DNA of 64,000 nt from an uncultured Pelagibacteraceae bacterium (GTDB lineage: Bacteria > Pseudomonadota > Alphaproteobacteria > Pelagibacterales > AG-422-B15): positions 62,001 through 126,000 of the forward strand of contig CACNCV010000003.1 in NCBI GenBank assembly GCA_902619105.1, in the 5' to 3' direction. Every line of letters begins with the position of its first letter. The stretch's first letter is position 1. The translations under genes were made by a program, and so were the position numbers. The notes under the pieces are model-generated. The model saw only the letters and a program-made list of their open reading frames with translations. It had not been told where the DNA came from and did not search any database. This document shows, in pieces, positions 9,611 through 18,432 of the stretch.

Positions 9611-10513
9611 TTATTGAAAATCATATCTTGTGATGGATGAATTTTCTTTTAAATATAAAAGGTAGTCTTTTAATTTTTGATCGTCTAGTTGATTGTTATA
9701 ATCAAATACAATTCTCTCTTTTATTTCCTCGAAGTAATCGTCATTCACTTCTAATTTTTGAATATCGTATAATTTAAAAATATAAAACCCATTGGTTCCA
9801 AATATTGGTTCAGAAATAGAATTTGTCTCCATCATGGTTATTTGATTACAGATGCCTTTGCCTAATAATTGTTCACAATCTTTGATATTGATTAATTTTT
9901 GAGGTACATCAAATAAGTTGTTTTCGTTATACTTCTGCTTTACCTCAGAAAAGGTTTTAGTATCTAACTCAAGATTAATATTACTTATTTTTGTTTCAAG
10001 TGTTTTAAGGTCAGACTCGGTTCCTTGCAAAACAGAATTTGGATTTTTTGATTTTAAAAAAATAAAATCAAATTTAATTTTCTCCGTCGGTGCATACTTA
10101 TTTATATTTTTTTCAAAATAGTCTTTCACATCAGCTTCAGTTATCTGATTATCTTCAACTTGAATAATAAAATCGATCACCTGGGTAATCATTTCCTTTC
10201 TTACGCCAATATCTTTTTTGTGCAGATTAAGTTCTATACCTCTTTGCACCAAAAGTTCCTCCTCAATCATACGTTCAAGAAGAAGATCAAGTATTTCAAA
10301 ATCGTTACTAAGGTCTAAATCAGCTCCGAGATTTGTTGCATATCTTAGGAATTGATCTTCAGTGATGACCGTGTCATTCACTATAGCGACAGCTTTTTTG
10401 TTACTGAGAGATAAGTTGTCATTAAAACTAATTGTATCGTAAAAAATCAGAAACAGTCCCGCTAGGATTGCAGTAAAAAATAATAAATTTAATTTATTAA
10501 AAATTTTAATCAT
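9611..10513 (-). CDS. Membrane-anchored parvulin-type peptidyl-prolyl isomerase
   Basis: The 300-residue product has one N-terminal membrane anchor (LLFFTAILAGLFLIFYD) followed by a SurA_N-like chaperone segment (VNDTVITEDQFLRYA, EEELLVQRGIELNL) and a C-terminal PpiC/parvulin region ending in EPIFGTNGFYIFKLYDI. It is expected to face the periplasm and assist folding or quality control of exported proteins. The parvulin active-site His and Cys cannot be confidently placed, so enzymatic activity is uncertain and a pure chaperone role is possible. It is the first gene of a two-gene operon with the HupE-like protein and is divergent from the DUF3604 gene. Confidence 0.8.
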   Translation of the reverse strand: MIKIFNKLNLLFFTAILAGLFLIFYDTISFNDNLSLSNKKAVAIVNDTVITEDQFLRYATNLGADLDLSNDFEILDLLLERMIEEELLVQRGIELNLHKKDIGVRKEMITQVIDFIIQVEDNQITEADVKDYFEKNINKYAPTEKIKFDFIFLKSKNPNSVLQGTESDLKTLETKISNINLELDTKTFSEVKQKYNENNLFDVPQKLINIKDCEQLLGKGICNQITMMETNSISEPIFGTNGFYIFKLYDIQKLEVNDDYFEEIKERIVFDYNNQLDDQKLKDYLLYLKENSSITRYDFQ

Positions 10514-10561
10514 TTTAGAGAGATTACCACAGGTTTTTTTATCATTATAACGAAAATACTT

Positions 10562-10589
10562 TTGACATAAGCAGTGCCAGAACTATACT
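10562..10589 (+). promoter_or_regulatory. Sigma-70 promoter giving a probably leaderless DUF3604 mRNA
   Basis: A perfect -35 box TTGACA (10562-10567) is separated by 16 bp from TATACT (10584-10589). Transcription would begin about 7 bp later, at or within one or two bases of the ATG at 10597, so the message is predicted to be leaderless. No Shine-Dalgarno precedes the ATG. Confidence 0.7.
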
Positions 10590-10596
10590 TTTTTAT

Positions 10597-13002
10597 ATGA
10601 ATATTTTAAAAGTTATAAGATATTTTTTTATTCTATCTATTCTCTTCATCATTAGTTGTCTTGTTGTTTTACAATTTGGTTTATTCAGTGAAGACCTTGG
10701 ACCTGGTGAAATCACTGGAAAAATAAATACAGTTGAATTTGTTGAAGATAAGAAAAAACGACAACTTCAGGCAATGGAGTCATTAAATGAAATCCCAACA
10801 AAGCAAATATTATTTGGCGATTTACATGTTCATTCTACTTTTTCTGCGGACGCACATGCAATGAGCTTGCCTATTACTGGAGGGAATGGCGTACACCCTG
10901 TTGCAGATGCCTGTGATTTTGCAAGACACTGTTCAGCATTAGATTTTTGGTCAATTAATGATCATGCAGAAGCAACCACTCCAAAGAGATGGATGGAAAC
11001 AAAAGAAACAATTAGAAAATGTAATGCCTTGAACATTGATCCAGCAAATCCTGATTGTGTGGCATTCTTAGGTTGGGAGTGGACACAAGTCGGTGTTGTC
11101 AGAGGCAATCATTGGGGGCATCACAATGTAATTTTAAAAGAAGAAGATGATCAATTGGTACCACCTCGAGCAATCGCTTCTTTATCTGTAGCAAGACAAG
11201 CAATGACTGCAAGACCACTGCTGCCAGGAACATTATATCCTTTTGTCGATCTTGAAAATTTCAAACGTTACAATGACTTTCAACGTTATCAGGTGGAAAC
11301 AGTTAAAGTACCTGATTGTAATTTAAGAACGCCTTCAAAAGATTTACCGCTTGATTGTTACGAACAAGCGGTCACGCCACTTGATTTAGTTACTAGACTA
11401 GAAATGTATGACAGTGACTACATGGTTATACCTCATGGCCAATCATGGGGACTTTATACACCCGCCGGTTATACTCTTGATAAAAGTTTAGAGCACTCAA
11501 AAAAATTTCCCAAAATGTTTGAGCTTCTCGAAACCTACTCTGGACATGGTAATGCTGAAGAATATCGCTCTTGGCGTGGCGTTGATGTAGTCAGAAATGG
11601 CCAACAAGAATCAAGGCCTTTCACTTTTACAATGGGCGATATTGATTTAAAGCAAGGAACTTTTACCATTGAAAACCCTGATGGTTCTGAAGAAGTAATC
11701 GATATTGGAACTCAAACATGTCCTAATCCATCTGACAATTATATTCCTCAATGTTGGCAGGCTGGTAAAATAATATATGAGCGATGCATTGAAGAAGGCA
11801 CAGATGAATCCGAGTGTGCATCAAGAAGAGAAGAAACAAAACAGTCAGTGGTAGATAGGGGTCGAGCCGGTTATCAAGTTGTTCCAAAAAATACTTTCTT
11901 AGATCGTAATATTTCTGGTCAATGTACTGATTGTTATAGTCCCCCAATGAATCACGTGCCTGGCGCAAGTGCTCAATACGGTCTAGCTCTCACTAAATTC
12001 AAAGATGACGGCACTAAACATAGGTTTCGATACGGTTTTATAGGCTCAAGCGACAATCACTCTTCTGCGCCTGGAAGTGGATATAAAGAATTATTTGGAA
12101 ATAACATTGATGGAAGCGGTCCATCTACTAAATTTTTTGATAGACTGCTTCACATGGATCCTTGGTATTTTCCAAAAAGTCTAAGCCCCACTGGTAAGAA
12201 TTCAAACCCAATTAAAGACTCATACATATCTGACTCTCAACCTCAACAATATGAAATCCCAGAGTTGATTGTTGGATTTAATACAATTGAATGGGAAAAA
12301 CAAAGAGGTTTCTTCACCACAGGTGGATTAGCTGCAGTACATTCAGATGGACGTTCAAAAGAAGAAATATGGGATGCTCTTAAAAGAAAAGAAACCTATG
12401 CAACAAGTGGAACTAGAATTCTTCTATGGTTCAATATGATTAGTGGTGATAAAAAAATTCCTATGGGCTCATCTATTGAAATGTATGCTGTACCAGAATT
12501 TGAAGTCAAAGCTATGGGATCATTTGAACAAAAGCCAGGATGTCCAGAAGATGCGTATAATGCTCTTGGAGAAGACAGGGTAGATGAATTATGTTACAAC
12601 GAATGTTATAATCCAAGTGATAAAAGAAATTTTATACAACGCATTGAAGTCATAAAAGTTTTACCTCAAGAATATTCTGATCAACCAATTGATGACCGTA
12701 TAATTGATACTTGGAAAGTGCATTATTGTAATCCAGATGATGTTGGGTGTACTTTCAGATTTAAGGATGAGGATTTTCTAAAAGATCAAAAAGATGCAAG
12801 TTATTATGTCCGCGCTATTGAATTGCCATCACCTCAGATAAATGTGAAGGGCGGTGTATGCACGTTCGATGATGAAGGTAATTGTGTAAAATTTAAGTTG
12901 TGTACGCAAGACTGGAGACATCCTAGAGATATTGAAACTTGTTCTGAAATTGATGAACATCGCGCATGGTCGTCACCAATTTATGTAGATTTTCTCTCTT
13001 AA
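10597..13002 (+). CDS. DUF3604-family exported PHP-like metal-dependent hydrolase
   Basis: The large product (801 aa) has an N-terminal membrane anchor or signal (YFFILSILFIISCLVVLQFGLF) and a long extracytoplasmic domain. Near residue 75 it reads FGDLHVHSTFSADA, the first metal motif of PHP-type phosphoesterases, followed by WSINDHAE and later GSSDNHS, which supply more His/Asp ligands. This matches the DUF3604 family, whose substrate is unknown. About 20 cysteines, many in C-x-C or paired positions, suggest disulfides, which fits a periplasmic protein and a neighbouring PPIase. It has its own strong promoter and is divergent from the PPIase/HupE operon; I recall these three families occurring together in marine proteobacteria. 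Confidence 0.85.
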   Translation: MNILKVIRYFFILSILFIISCLVVLQFGLFSEDLGPGEITGKINTVEFVEDKKKRQLQAMESLNEIPTKQILFGDLHVHSTFSADAHAMSLPITGGNGVHPVADACDFARHCSALDFWSINDHAEATTPKRWMETKETIRKCNALNIDPANPDCVAFLGWEWTQVGVVRGNHWGHHNVILKEEDDQLVPPRAIASLSVARQAMTARPLLPGTLYPFVDLENFKRYNDFQRYQVETVKVPDCNLRTPSKDLPLDCYEQAVTPLDLVTRLEMYDSDYMVIPHGQSWGLYTPAGYTLDKSLEHSKKFPKMFELLETYSGHGNAEEYRSWRGVDVVRNGQQESRPFTFTMGDIDLKQGTFTIENPDGSEEVIDIGTQTCPNPSDNYIPQCWQAGKIIYERCIEEGTDESECASRREETKQSVVDRGRAGYQVVPKNTFLDRNISGQCTDCYSPPMNHVPGASAQYGLALTKFKDDGTKHRFRYGFIGSSDNHSSAPGSGYKELFGNNIDGSGPSTKFFDRLLHMDPWYFPKSLSPTGKNSNPIKDSYISDSQPQQYEIPELIVGFNTIEWEKQRGFFTTGGLAAVHSDGRSKEEIWDALKRKETYATSGTRILLWFNMISGDKKIPMGSSIEMYAVPEFEVKAMGSFEQKPGCPEDAYNALGEDRVDELCYNECYNPSDKRNFIQRIEVIKVLPQEYSDQPIDDRIIDTWKVHYCNPDDVGCTFRFKDEDFLKDQKDASYYVRAIELPSPQINVKGGVCTFDDEGNCVKFKLCTQDWRHPRDIETCSEIDEHRAWSSPIYVDFLS

Positions 13003-13018
13003 TCAATTTTCTGGATTC

Positions 13019-13183
13019 ATGAAATTTTTAATTCCAAGCATAATATCTGTTGTCGTAGGTTCCTTGTTTAGCTGGGCATATTTGACTGCGTATGGACTCA
13101 CTATTTTATACTTTGTTTACTTATCGATGATGATTGGTGTAGTTTTTCTTGCTGCCGATGCTTGGAGGAATCGAGATAAGTGA
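13019..13183 (+). CDS. Small membrane protein, unknown function (54 aa)
   Basis: This short frame is not in the ORF track. It starts at ATG 13019, 16 bp after the DUF3604 stop, and encodes 54 residues with two hydrophobic stretches (IPSIISVVVGSLFSWAYL and LTILYFVYLSMMIGVVFLA) ending in the charged tail DAWRNRDK. The hydrophobic-hydrophobic-basic layout, the tight spacing behind a real gene and its filling of otherwise empty sequence argue that it is real. I do not recognise a family. It may be co-transcribed with the DUF3604 gene. Confidence 0.55.
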   Translation: MKFLIPSIISVVVGSLFSWAYLTAYGLTILYFVYLSMMIGVVFLAADAWRNRDK

Positions 13184-13334
13184 ATATTTAGCATTAGAAA
13201 GTTATTGCTAAATTATTGATTTTATTAAATTTTAATTTTTTTCCACACGTTGTCATATTGGCATTCAACCATAATTGTGAATCCCGCTATTTAATAAATG
13301 ATGCCGGTATCAAAAAAAAATAGGGAGAAAATAC

Positions 13335-14603
13335 ATGTTTAAAAAAGTTATACTTTATACAGTATTATTTTCATCACTATTATCCGCTAATGCTTTTGCA
13401 GCTGTCGATGACGAAACGGCATATGCTTTAAATACACTTTTGTTTTTAATTAGTGGTTTCCTAGTGATGTGGATGGCTGCTGGGTTCTGTATGTTAGAGT
13501 CTGGTTTAGTTACATCGAAAAGTGTATCTACGATAGCCGCAAAAAACATTGGCCTTTATTCAATTGCTGGAATTATGTTCTGGCTAGTAGGATATAATTT
13601 GGCCTATGGAATACCTGAAGGTGGGTACATTGGATCATTTACAGCTTGGAGTGATGGCTCTGCTATTGCTACAGGTTATTCTGATGGATCTGACTGGTTC
13701 TTTCAGATGGTTTTCTGTGCAACAACAGCATCAATTGTTTCAGGAACATTAGCTGAAAGAATAAAAATTTGGCCATTCTTTTTATTCGTAGCAATTTTAA
13801 CTGGCGTAATTTATCCAATCGAGATGGGTTGGCAATGGGGTGGTGGATGGTTATCTGCTGCTGGCTTCTCAGACTTTGCTGGTTCAACTCTTGTGCATGC
13901 AGCAGGTGGTGCTGCAGCATTAGCTGGAGCAATTGTTCTTGGTCCAAGGCTTGGAAGATTTGATAACGGTAAATTAGTACCGTTTGCGAACTCATCTATA
14001 CCCCTTGCAACTCTAGGTGTATTTATTCTATGGCTAGGTTGGTTTGGATTTAATGGTGGTTCACAGTTAGCATTAGGATCTTTTGATGATGCTACAGCTG
14101 TTGCTACAATTTACATTAACACAAACCTTGCAGCTTGTGCTGGTGTACTAGTATGTGCGGCTATCACAAGATTGGTTAGAGGTAAAACTGATGTAGTAAT
14201 GATGTTAAATGGTGCTCTTGGTGGTCTAGTCGCAATAACTGCAGAACCATTAATGCCAACACCTTTAATGGCAATCATTATTGGAGGTATTGGTGGTGCA
14301 CTAGTATTTGCTGGTACTGAATTACTTACATCATTAAAAATTGACGATGTTGTAGGAGCGATTCCAGTTCACCTAATTGCAGGTGTATGGGGTACTCTTG
14401 CCGTACCAATTACTAATCCGGATACTAGCTTTGGAACCCAATTCCTTGGCACAGCATCAATTTGTGTGTTCGTATTCGTAGTGTCCATAATCATATGGTC
14501 AATTATGAAAGCCACAATCGGTATAAGGATTAGCGAAGAAGCTGAAAAAGAAGGAACTGACGTAGCTGAGACAGGTGTTATTGCCTACTCAATTAGAGAC
14601 TAA
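13335..14603 (+). CDS. amtB: Ammonium transporter
   Basis: The 422-residue product is an Amt/Rh-family channel. It has a cleaved signal (SSLLSANAFAA), then eleven hydrophobic helices. Signature stretches include DFAGSTLVHAAGGAAALAGAIVLGPR and the GGWGW-type region, with pore His in the LVHAAGG and PVHLIAGVWG segments. It takes up ammonium across the inner membrane. A purine-rich Shine-Dalgarno (AGGGAGAA) precedes the ATG and a strong terminator follows, so it is a single-gene unit. Unlike many bacteria there is no glnK (PII) gene next to it; a short intergenic region of about 150 bp upstream probably holds the promoter, but I could not identify a clear sigma-54 or sigma-70 site there. Confidence 0.96.
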   Translation: MFKKVILYTVLFSSLLSANAFAAVDDETAYALNTLLFLISGFLVMWMAAGFCMLESGLVTSKSVSTIAAKNIGLYSIAGIMFWLVGYNLAYGIPEGGYIGSFTAWSDGSAIATGYSDGSDWFFQMVFCATTASIVSGTLAERIKIWPFFLFVAILTGVIYPIEMGWQWGGGWLSAAGFSDFAGSTLVHAAGGAAALAGAIVLGPRLGRFDNGKLVPFANSSIPLATLGVFILWLGWFGFNGGSQLALGSFDDATAVATIYINTNLAACAGVLVCAAITRLVRGKTDVVMMLNGALGGLVAITAEPLMPTPLMAIIIGGIGGALVFAGTELLTSLKIDDVVGAIPVHLIAGVWGTLAVPITNPDTSFGTQFLGTASICVFVFVVSIIIWSIMKATIGIRISEEAEKEGTDVAETGVIAYSIRD

Positions 14604-14623
14604 GTTCATTCTTTTAAACTAAT

Positions 14624-14672
14624 AAAAAGGGTCCACTTTTTCCCCAATGATTATTCAAGTGGACCCTTTTTT
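14624..14672 (+). terminator. Rho-independent terminator after amtB
   Basis: The arms AAAAAGGGTCCACTT (14624-14638) and AAGTGGACCCTTTTTT (14657-14672) form a long perfect stem with an 18 bp loop region and a T run. The A run on the left would let it work from the other strand as well. Confidence 0.92.
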
Positions 14673-14714
14673 ACATTTGTATTCGTATTCTATTTCCTTT
14701 AATCTCTCCCCGTT

Positions 14715-15659
14715 ATGTCCGACACAATAAATCCATTTGAAAAGAAAAAAAAAGGTGTCTTCTTTTTTAAGTCATCTAATCCATATGAGTTTTATGATCT
14801 TCTAAATGGTAAGAACATGGATGATAAACAAGATGTTTGGGGTACACTAATTTTTCCTGAAAATGCAAAGAAACCATGTCCCCTTATTATACCCATTCAT
14901 GGTAGCGCAGGGTTAAGAGAAGGTCACCACACTCACATGGTCAATTTATTAGACGCTGGATTTGCTATTTTTAGAATACATCATTTTGAATCCAGAGGAG
15001 TTATTTCAATTGTTGAAAATCAAACAGAGGTAACCCTTGCGTCCATGATTACAGATGCCTTTCGTGCTTTAACATTAGTTTCAAAACATCCTGATGTTGA
15101 TAGCGACAAAATAGGTATCATGGGATGGAGTCTTGGTGGTAGCACAGCTTTTTATGCGGCCTGGCAACCTATTATTGATACTCTTACACAGAATGGTGAA
15201 AAGTTTGCTGCGCATTTACCTATTTACCCTGGAACGTTACTTAAGCCTGAGGATAATCGTTGGTCAGATGCTCCTATGCATGTTCTTTTTGGAGAAGATG
15301 ACGACTATACTCCTTTAAGTCTTTGTAAGAAAATGATTGAGTATATGAAGCCAGTTCGTAGTGTAGAGCTTACAACTTATCCAAATGCTCATCATTCCTT
15401 TGACTCTATCGATCCTGTTGAATTTATTCCTTATGCTATTAGGCTGAAGGATATGTTCATTGATTTAAAAATGGATGGACGACAAATTTTTACTGATGAA
15501 AACAATAATACTTTTCATTTAGACTCACTTGAAGAAAGAATGCGTCTGTTAAAAGAAACGCCAAATATTCTTGGAGCTCATGCAGGGGGTAACTGGGCAG
15601 CTCGTAAGCAATGTCATAAGGACACTGTCTCATTTTTTCAAAAACAATTTTTTTCATAA
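14715..15659 (+). CDS. Dienelactone hydrolase-like alpha/beta hydrolase
   Basis: The 314-residue cytosolic protein has the alpha/beta-hydrolase core: an oxyanion-type IPIHGSAGLREG, the nucleophile elbow GWSLGGS (Ser near residue 142), an acidic residue in LFGEDDDYTPL and the His in PNAHHSFDS. This Ser-Asp-His order and spacing fit the dienelactone hydrolase group rather than a peptidase. No signal peptide is visible. It stands between the amtB terminator and the umuD promoter and appears to be transcribed alone. The physiological ester or lactone cannot be named. Confidence 0.85.
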   Translation: MSDTINPFEKKKKGVFFFKSSNPYEFYDLLNGKNMDDKQDVWGTLIFPENAKKPCPLIIPIHGSAGLREGHHTHMVNLLDAGFAIFRIHHFESRGVISIVENQTEVTLASMITDAFRALTLVSKHPDVDSDKIGIMGWSLGGSTAFYAAWQPIIDTLTQNGEKFAAHLPIYPGTLLKPEDNRWSDAPMHVLFGEDDDYTPLSLCKKMIEYMKPVRSVELTTYPNAHHSFDSIDPVEFIPYAIRLKDMFIDLKMDGRQIFTDENNNTFHLDSLEERMRLLKETPNILGAHAGGNWAARKQCHKDTVSFFQKQFFS

Positions 15660-15676
15660 AAATTCACTGAGCAGTA

Positions 15677-15705
15677 TTGACTCTTACCTCCACTAGTGCA
15701 ATAAT
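15677..15705 (+). promoter_or_regulatory. umuDC promoter (sigma-70 type)
   Basis: TTGACT (15677-15682) and AATAAT (15700-15705) are separated by exactly 17 bp and match the consensus 5 of 6 in the -10 box and 5 of 6 in the -35 box. The predicted start is near 15712, inside the SOS box. This element coincides with the TTG that the ORF track used as start codon. Confidence 0.75.
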
Positions 15706-15707
15706 TA

Positions 15708-15722
15708 GAACAAAACAAGAAC
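15708..15722 (+). promoter_or_regulatory. LexA SOS box (GAAC-N7-GAAC)
   Basis: The direct repeat GAACAAAACAAGAAC is the reverse complement of GTTC-N7-GTTC, the known alphaproteobacterial LexA operator. It lies immediately downstream of the -10 box, over the predicted transcription start, 17 bp before the ATG of umuD. LexA bound here should block initiation until DNA damage. Confidence 0.82.
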
Positions 15723-15739
15723 AAAATAGAATTTATCCA

Positions 15740-16138
15740 ATGTTTTTAACATTTTATAAAGAAGCGGTGGAATGCGGTTTTCCTTCTCCAGCGAGAGATT
15801 TTACGGAGGGGACGATTGATCTAAATGAGGAACTTATTCCACATCCAAATGCGACTTTCATAGTCCGAGCACGCGGCGACTCTATGATTGGTTCAGGTAT
15901 TTATCCAGGAGATCTTCTCATTGTTGATCGGAGCATTAAGCCTCAAAATAACTCTATAATCATAGCAGTTTTAGATGGGGAACTGAGTGTTAAAATTTTA
16001 AAAATGGAAAATAAACAAGTTTGTTTATCATCATCTAACAAGAACTATATTGATGTTTTGGTCTCTGAAGAAATGGATTTTACCATATGGGGAGTATGCA
16101 CAAACGTTGTTCATAGTTTAAGTCCAAAGAATAGATAA
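15740..16138 (+). CDS. umuD: SOS mutagenesis protein UmuD (LexA/S24 peptidase family)
   Basis: Starting at ATG 15740 the product is 132 aa; the 153-aa track ORF begins at a TTG that is really the -35 box, and its first codons would span the SOS box. The protein has the self-cleavage site CG in ECGFPSP (residues 12-13), the catalytic Ser in ARGDSMI (S48) and Lys in LSVKIL (K85), 37 residues apart as in E. coli UmuD. RecA-stimulated cleavage yields UmuD', which joins UmuC as DNA polymerase V for translesion synthesis. The removable N-terminal arm is only 12 residues, about half that of E. coli. It precedes umuC by 3 bp in the same operon. Confidence 0.92.
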   Translation: MFLTFYKEAVECGFPSPARDFTEGTIDLNEELIPHPNATFIVRARGDSMIGSGIYPGDLLIVDRSIKPQNNSIIIAVLDGELSVKILKMENKQVCLSSSNKNYIDVLVSEEMDFTIWGVCTNVVHSLSPKNR

Positions 16139-16141
16139 TTA

Positions 16142-17404
16142 ATGAGAGACAAAGTTTTTGCACTAATCGATTGCAATGCATTTTATGTTTCATGTGAACG
16201 TGTTTTTAACCCGAAACTTAACAATAGACCAGTCGTAGCTCTGTCAAATAATGATGGCTGCATAATATCACGTTCCAAAGAAGCAAAGGCTCTTGGAATA
16301 AAAATGGGTGTTCCACTTTTTAAGGTGAAAGATATTGTAGAAAAAGAAAAGGTAGTTGTATTTTCTTCAAACTACACATTGTATGCAGACATGTCGCGCC
16401 GAGTAATGAATATTATTTCTAGTTCTTCTCCGTATACAGAAATATATTCAATTGATGAAGCATTTGTAGAGTTGAGCAGTTTACCGATTGATTATGAGTC
16501 TTATGCCCATCAACTGAGACAAACTATTTTACAGCATACAGGAATTCCAGTCAGCATAGGTATTGCCTCAACAAAAACCCTTGCAAAAGTTGCAAACCAT
16601 AAGGCTAAAAAAGATGATTCTTTGAACGGTGTATGTTCACTTGTGAATTATAATAATATTGACCAAATACTTGAACTAACTGAAGTGGGTGATGTATGGG
16701 GAGTAGGAAGACGTTTATCAAAAAAATTAATTAACCATGGAATACATAATGCAGAACTACTAAAGAATTGCAGTGATTCATGGATAAGAAAAATGATGAG
16801 CGTTAATGGCTTGAAAACAATTACAGAGTTAAGAGGGATTTCTTGTATTCCCCTTGAAGAATACTCAATGACAAGAAAAAGCTGCTGCACCACGAGATCA
16901 TTTGGAAAACTTCTAACAAATTTAGAAGACATAGAGCAGGCTGTCACAACTTTTGCGCGAAGAGCCGCTGAACGTATACGCTCTGAAAGCCTTGCGGCGT
17001 CTTGTGTTTCGGTCTTTGTAAGAACTAATCCTTTTGACAAAAAAAGTACTTATTATTCAAACGGAGCATCAAGAACACTTTCTCATCCAACTCACGACAG
17101 CATAACAATTATTGAAACAGCTTTATTGCTTACAAAGAGAATTTTTAAAAACAACTATCAGTATAAAAAAGCAGGTGTACTTCTTAGTGGTTTATGTGAC
17201 AAGTCAGAAATTCAAGAGACACTATTTGAAAAAAATTATAATCAAAATTCTGATCTTATGTCAGCAATTGATGCCATTAACTATCGTTATGGTCGGGATA
17301 CACTTCAGATGGCATCAGAATGTAAAGTTGGCAATTGGAAACAAAAAAGAGAAAACTGCACAAGAAACTATACAACGCAGATTGATAGATTGCTCTTAGT
17401 TTAA
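16142..17404 (+). CDS. umuC: Y-family DNA polymerase UmuC (pol V catalytic subunit)
   Basis: The 420-residue protein has the Y-family catalytic motifs ALIDCNAFYVSCER near residue 7 and SIDEAFVEL near residue 105, then the PVSIGIASTKTLAKVANHKAK palm/helix-hairpin region and the C-terminal little-finger domain. Length and motif order match UmuC. With UmuD' it copies past DNA lesions at the price of mutation. The gene follows umuD by 3 bp and shares the LexA-controlled promoter. Its last 9 bp overlap the convergent alpha/beta-hydrolase gene, with no terminator visible. Confidence 0.96.
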   Translation: MRDKVFALIDCNAFYVSCERVFNPKLNNRPVVALSNNDGCIISRSKEAKALGIKMGVPLFKVKDIVEKEKVVVFSSNYTLYADMSRRVMNIISSSSPYTEIYSIDEAFVELSSLPIDYESYAHQLRQTILQHTGIPVSIGIASTKTLAKVANHKAKKDDSLNGVCSLVNYNNIDQILELTEVGDVWGVGRRLSKKLINHGIHNAELLKNCSDSWIRKMMSVNGLKTITELRGISCIPLEEYSMTRKSCCTTRSFGKLLTNLEDIEQAVTTFARRAAERIRSESLAASCVSVFVRTNPFDKKSTYYSNGASRTLSHPTHDSITIIETALLLTKRIFKNNYQYKKAGVLLSGLCDKSEIQETLFEKNYNQNSDLMSAIDAINYRYGRDTLQMASECKVGNWKQKRENCTRNYTTQIDRLLLV

Positions 17405-18346
17405 ATTTTTATTTAGAAAGTCAGTAAATATATTATTGAGTTCATCAACAATAAATCCACCGCCACCGTGACCACCTGTAAAAACAAAACTTTCAGCCCT
17501 TGGAATTAAGTTTAAAACCTGTTCAACAGTTTTTGGATCAATTTCATCATCATCACTTGCATAGGCTACATGAATAGGAATATCAAACTGTGAGAATTTT
17601 TTATAATCAGGAATAAAGTTAGTATTTACAATATTACGTAATGAAGAAAGTAGTGATTGCTCTGTTCCAGGTAGTGTAAGTTGAGCAATATATCTGTCAA
17701 CCAAATCTCTCTGTTCAGGATTATCGGTTACCCATTGACCAGCTCTATTTTTTAAAAATGGAATTCCCAAAACTCTTAAAACAAAATTTCCCAAGATTGG
17801 AGTTTTAAGAATACTAAGTATTTTACTATTACTGTTTACTAGAGGAACTTGTAAACCGATAGCAGATACTTGATTTGGAAATTTGTTAGCGTAACTGATT
17901 GCAATTGGGGCTCCCATGGATGAACCATGTAAAATAGATTTCTTTATTTCTAAATAACTCAACAGCTCGTAAAGTTGATCCAAATAAAATTCCATGTTGT
18001 AATCAGAAACCGGTCTGTCAGAGTAACCTCTTCCATATTGATCATAACAGATTACTCTATAGCCTTTTAGACTTAATCCCTCACAGAAACCAATATATCC
18101 TTCTGAAGGTAAGGTTGCCCCATGAATAATAATTATTGCAGGATCATTTTTATTTCCATAATCCTTATAGGCTGTTTGCCCTTTAGAAAGATTGACAAAA
18201 TTATAGTCTGATTTCTCTTGATAAGATTTTAAGTCCCCTTTTTCAAAGCTGCTAAATGCATAAATAACTGTGAGAATAATTATGATGATTAAAAGTACAA
18301 GAAGTGTAATCGTAGATATACTCTGCAAAATATTCATTTTTATCAA
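17396..18346 (-). CDS. Membrane-anchored alpha/beta hydrolase
   Basis: The 316-residue product starts with a single hydrophobic anchor (ISTITLLVLLIIIIILTVIYAF), which places the enzyme on the periplasmic face or leaves it as a tethered lipase-like protein. The hydrolase fold follows: oxyanion HGATLPSEGYIGF, nucleophile elbow HGSSMGAPIAI, acid in YASDDDEID and a final His in TGGHGGGGF. This is a classic Ser-Asp-His set of the abhydrolase_1 family. The specific ester is unknown. It is a single gene, convergent with umuC and divergent from the amino-acid binding protein gene. Confidence 0.85.
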   Translation of the reverse strand: MIKMNILQSISTITLLVLLIIIIILTVIYAFSSFEKGDLKSYQEKSDYNFVNLSKGQTAYKDYGNKNDPAIIIIHGATLPSEGYIGFCEGLSLKGYRVICYDQYGRGYSDRPVSDYNMEFYLDQLYELLSYLEIKKSILHGSSMGAPIAISYANKFPNQVSAIGLQVPLVNSNSKILSILKTPILGNFVLRVLGIPFLKNRAGQWVTDNPEQRDLVDRYIAQLTLPGTEQSLLSSLRNIVNTNFIPDYKKFSQFDIPIHVAYASDDDEIDPKTVEQVLNLIPRAESFVFTGGHGGGGFIVDELNNIFTDFLNKNLN

Positions 18347-18375
18347 CTATAATTACTTAATAAATAAAATCAAAG

Positions 18376-18404
18376 TTGATCCTAATTAGCTGATTTGCTA
18401 GCAT
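18376..18404 (+). promoter_or_regulatory. Possible promoter of the LivK-type binding protein gene
   Basis: TTGATC (18376-18381) and TAGCAT (18399-18404) lie 17 bp apart, each a partial match to the consensus, about 30 bp before the ATG. Spacing is right but box quality is moderate. Confidence 0.4.
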
Positions 18405-18432
18405 AAAGGCCAATTAAAATGGGAGATTATTA

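Noticed and set aside
13235-13334. TGGCATTCAACC in front of amtB, looking like a sigma-54 promoter
   Set aside because: The -24 GG is present, but no GC occurs at the -12 position and spacing, so I do not call it.
13669-13995. Minus-strand frame of 108 aa inside amtB (with the plus-strand 64-aa frame)
   Set aside because: It is wholly inside a strong AmtB gene and has low-complexity Leu/Gln composition; it is a shadow frame.
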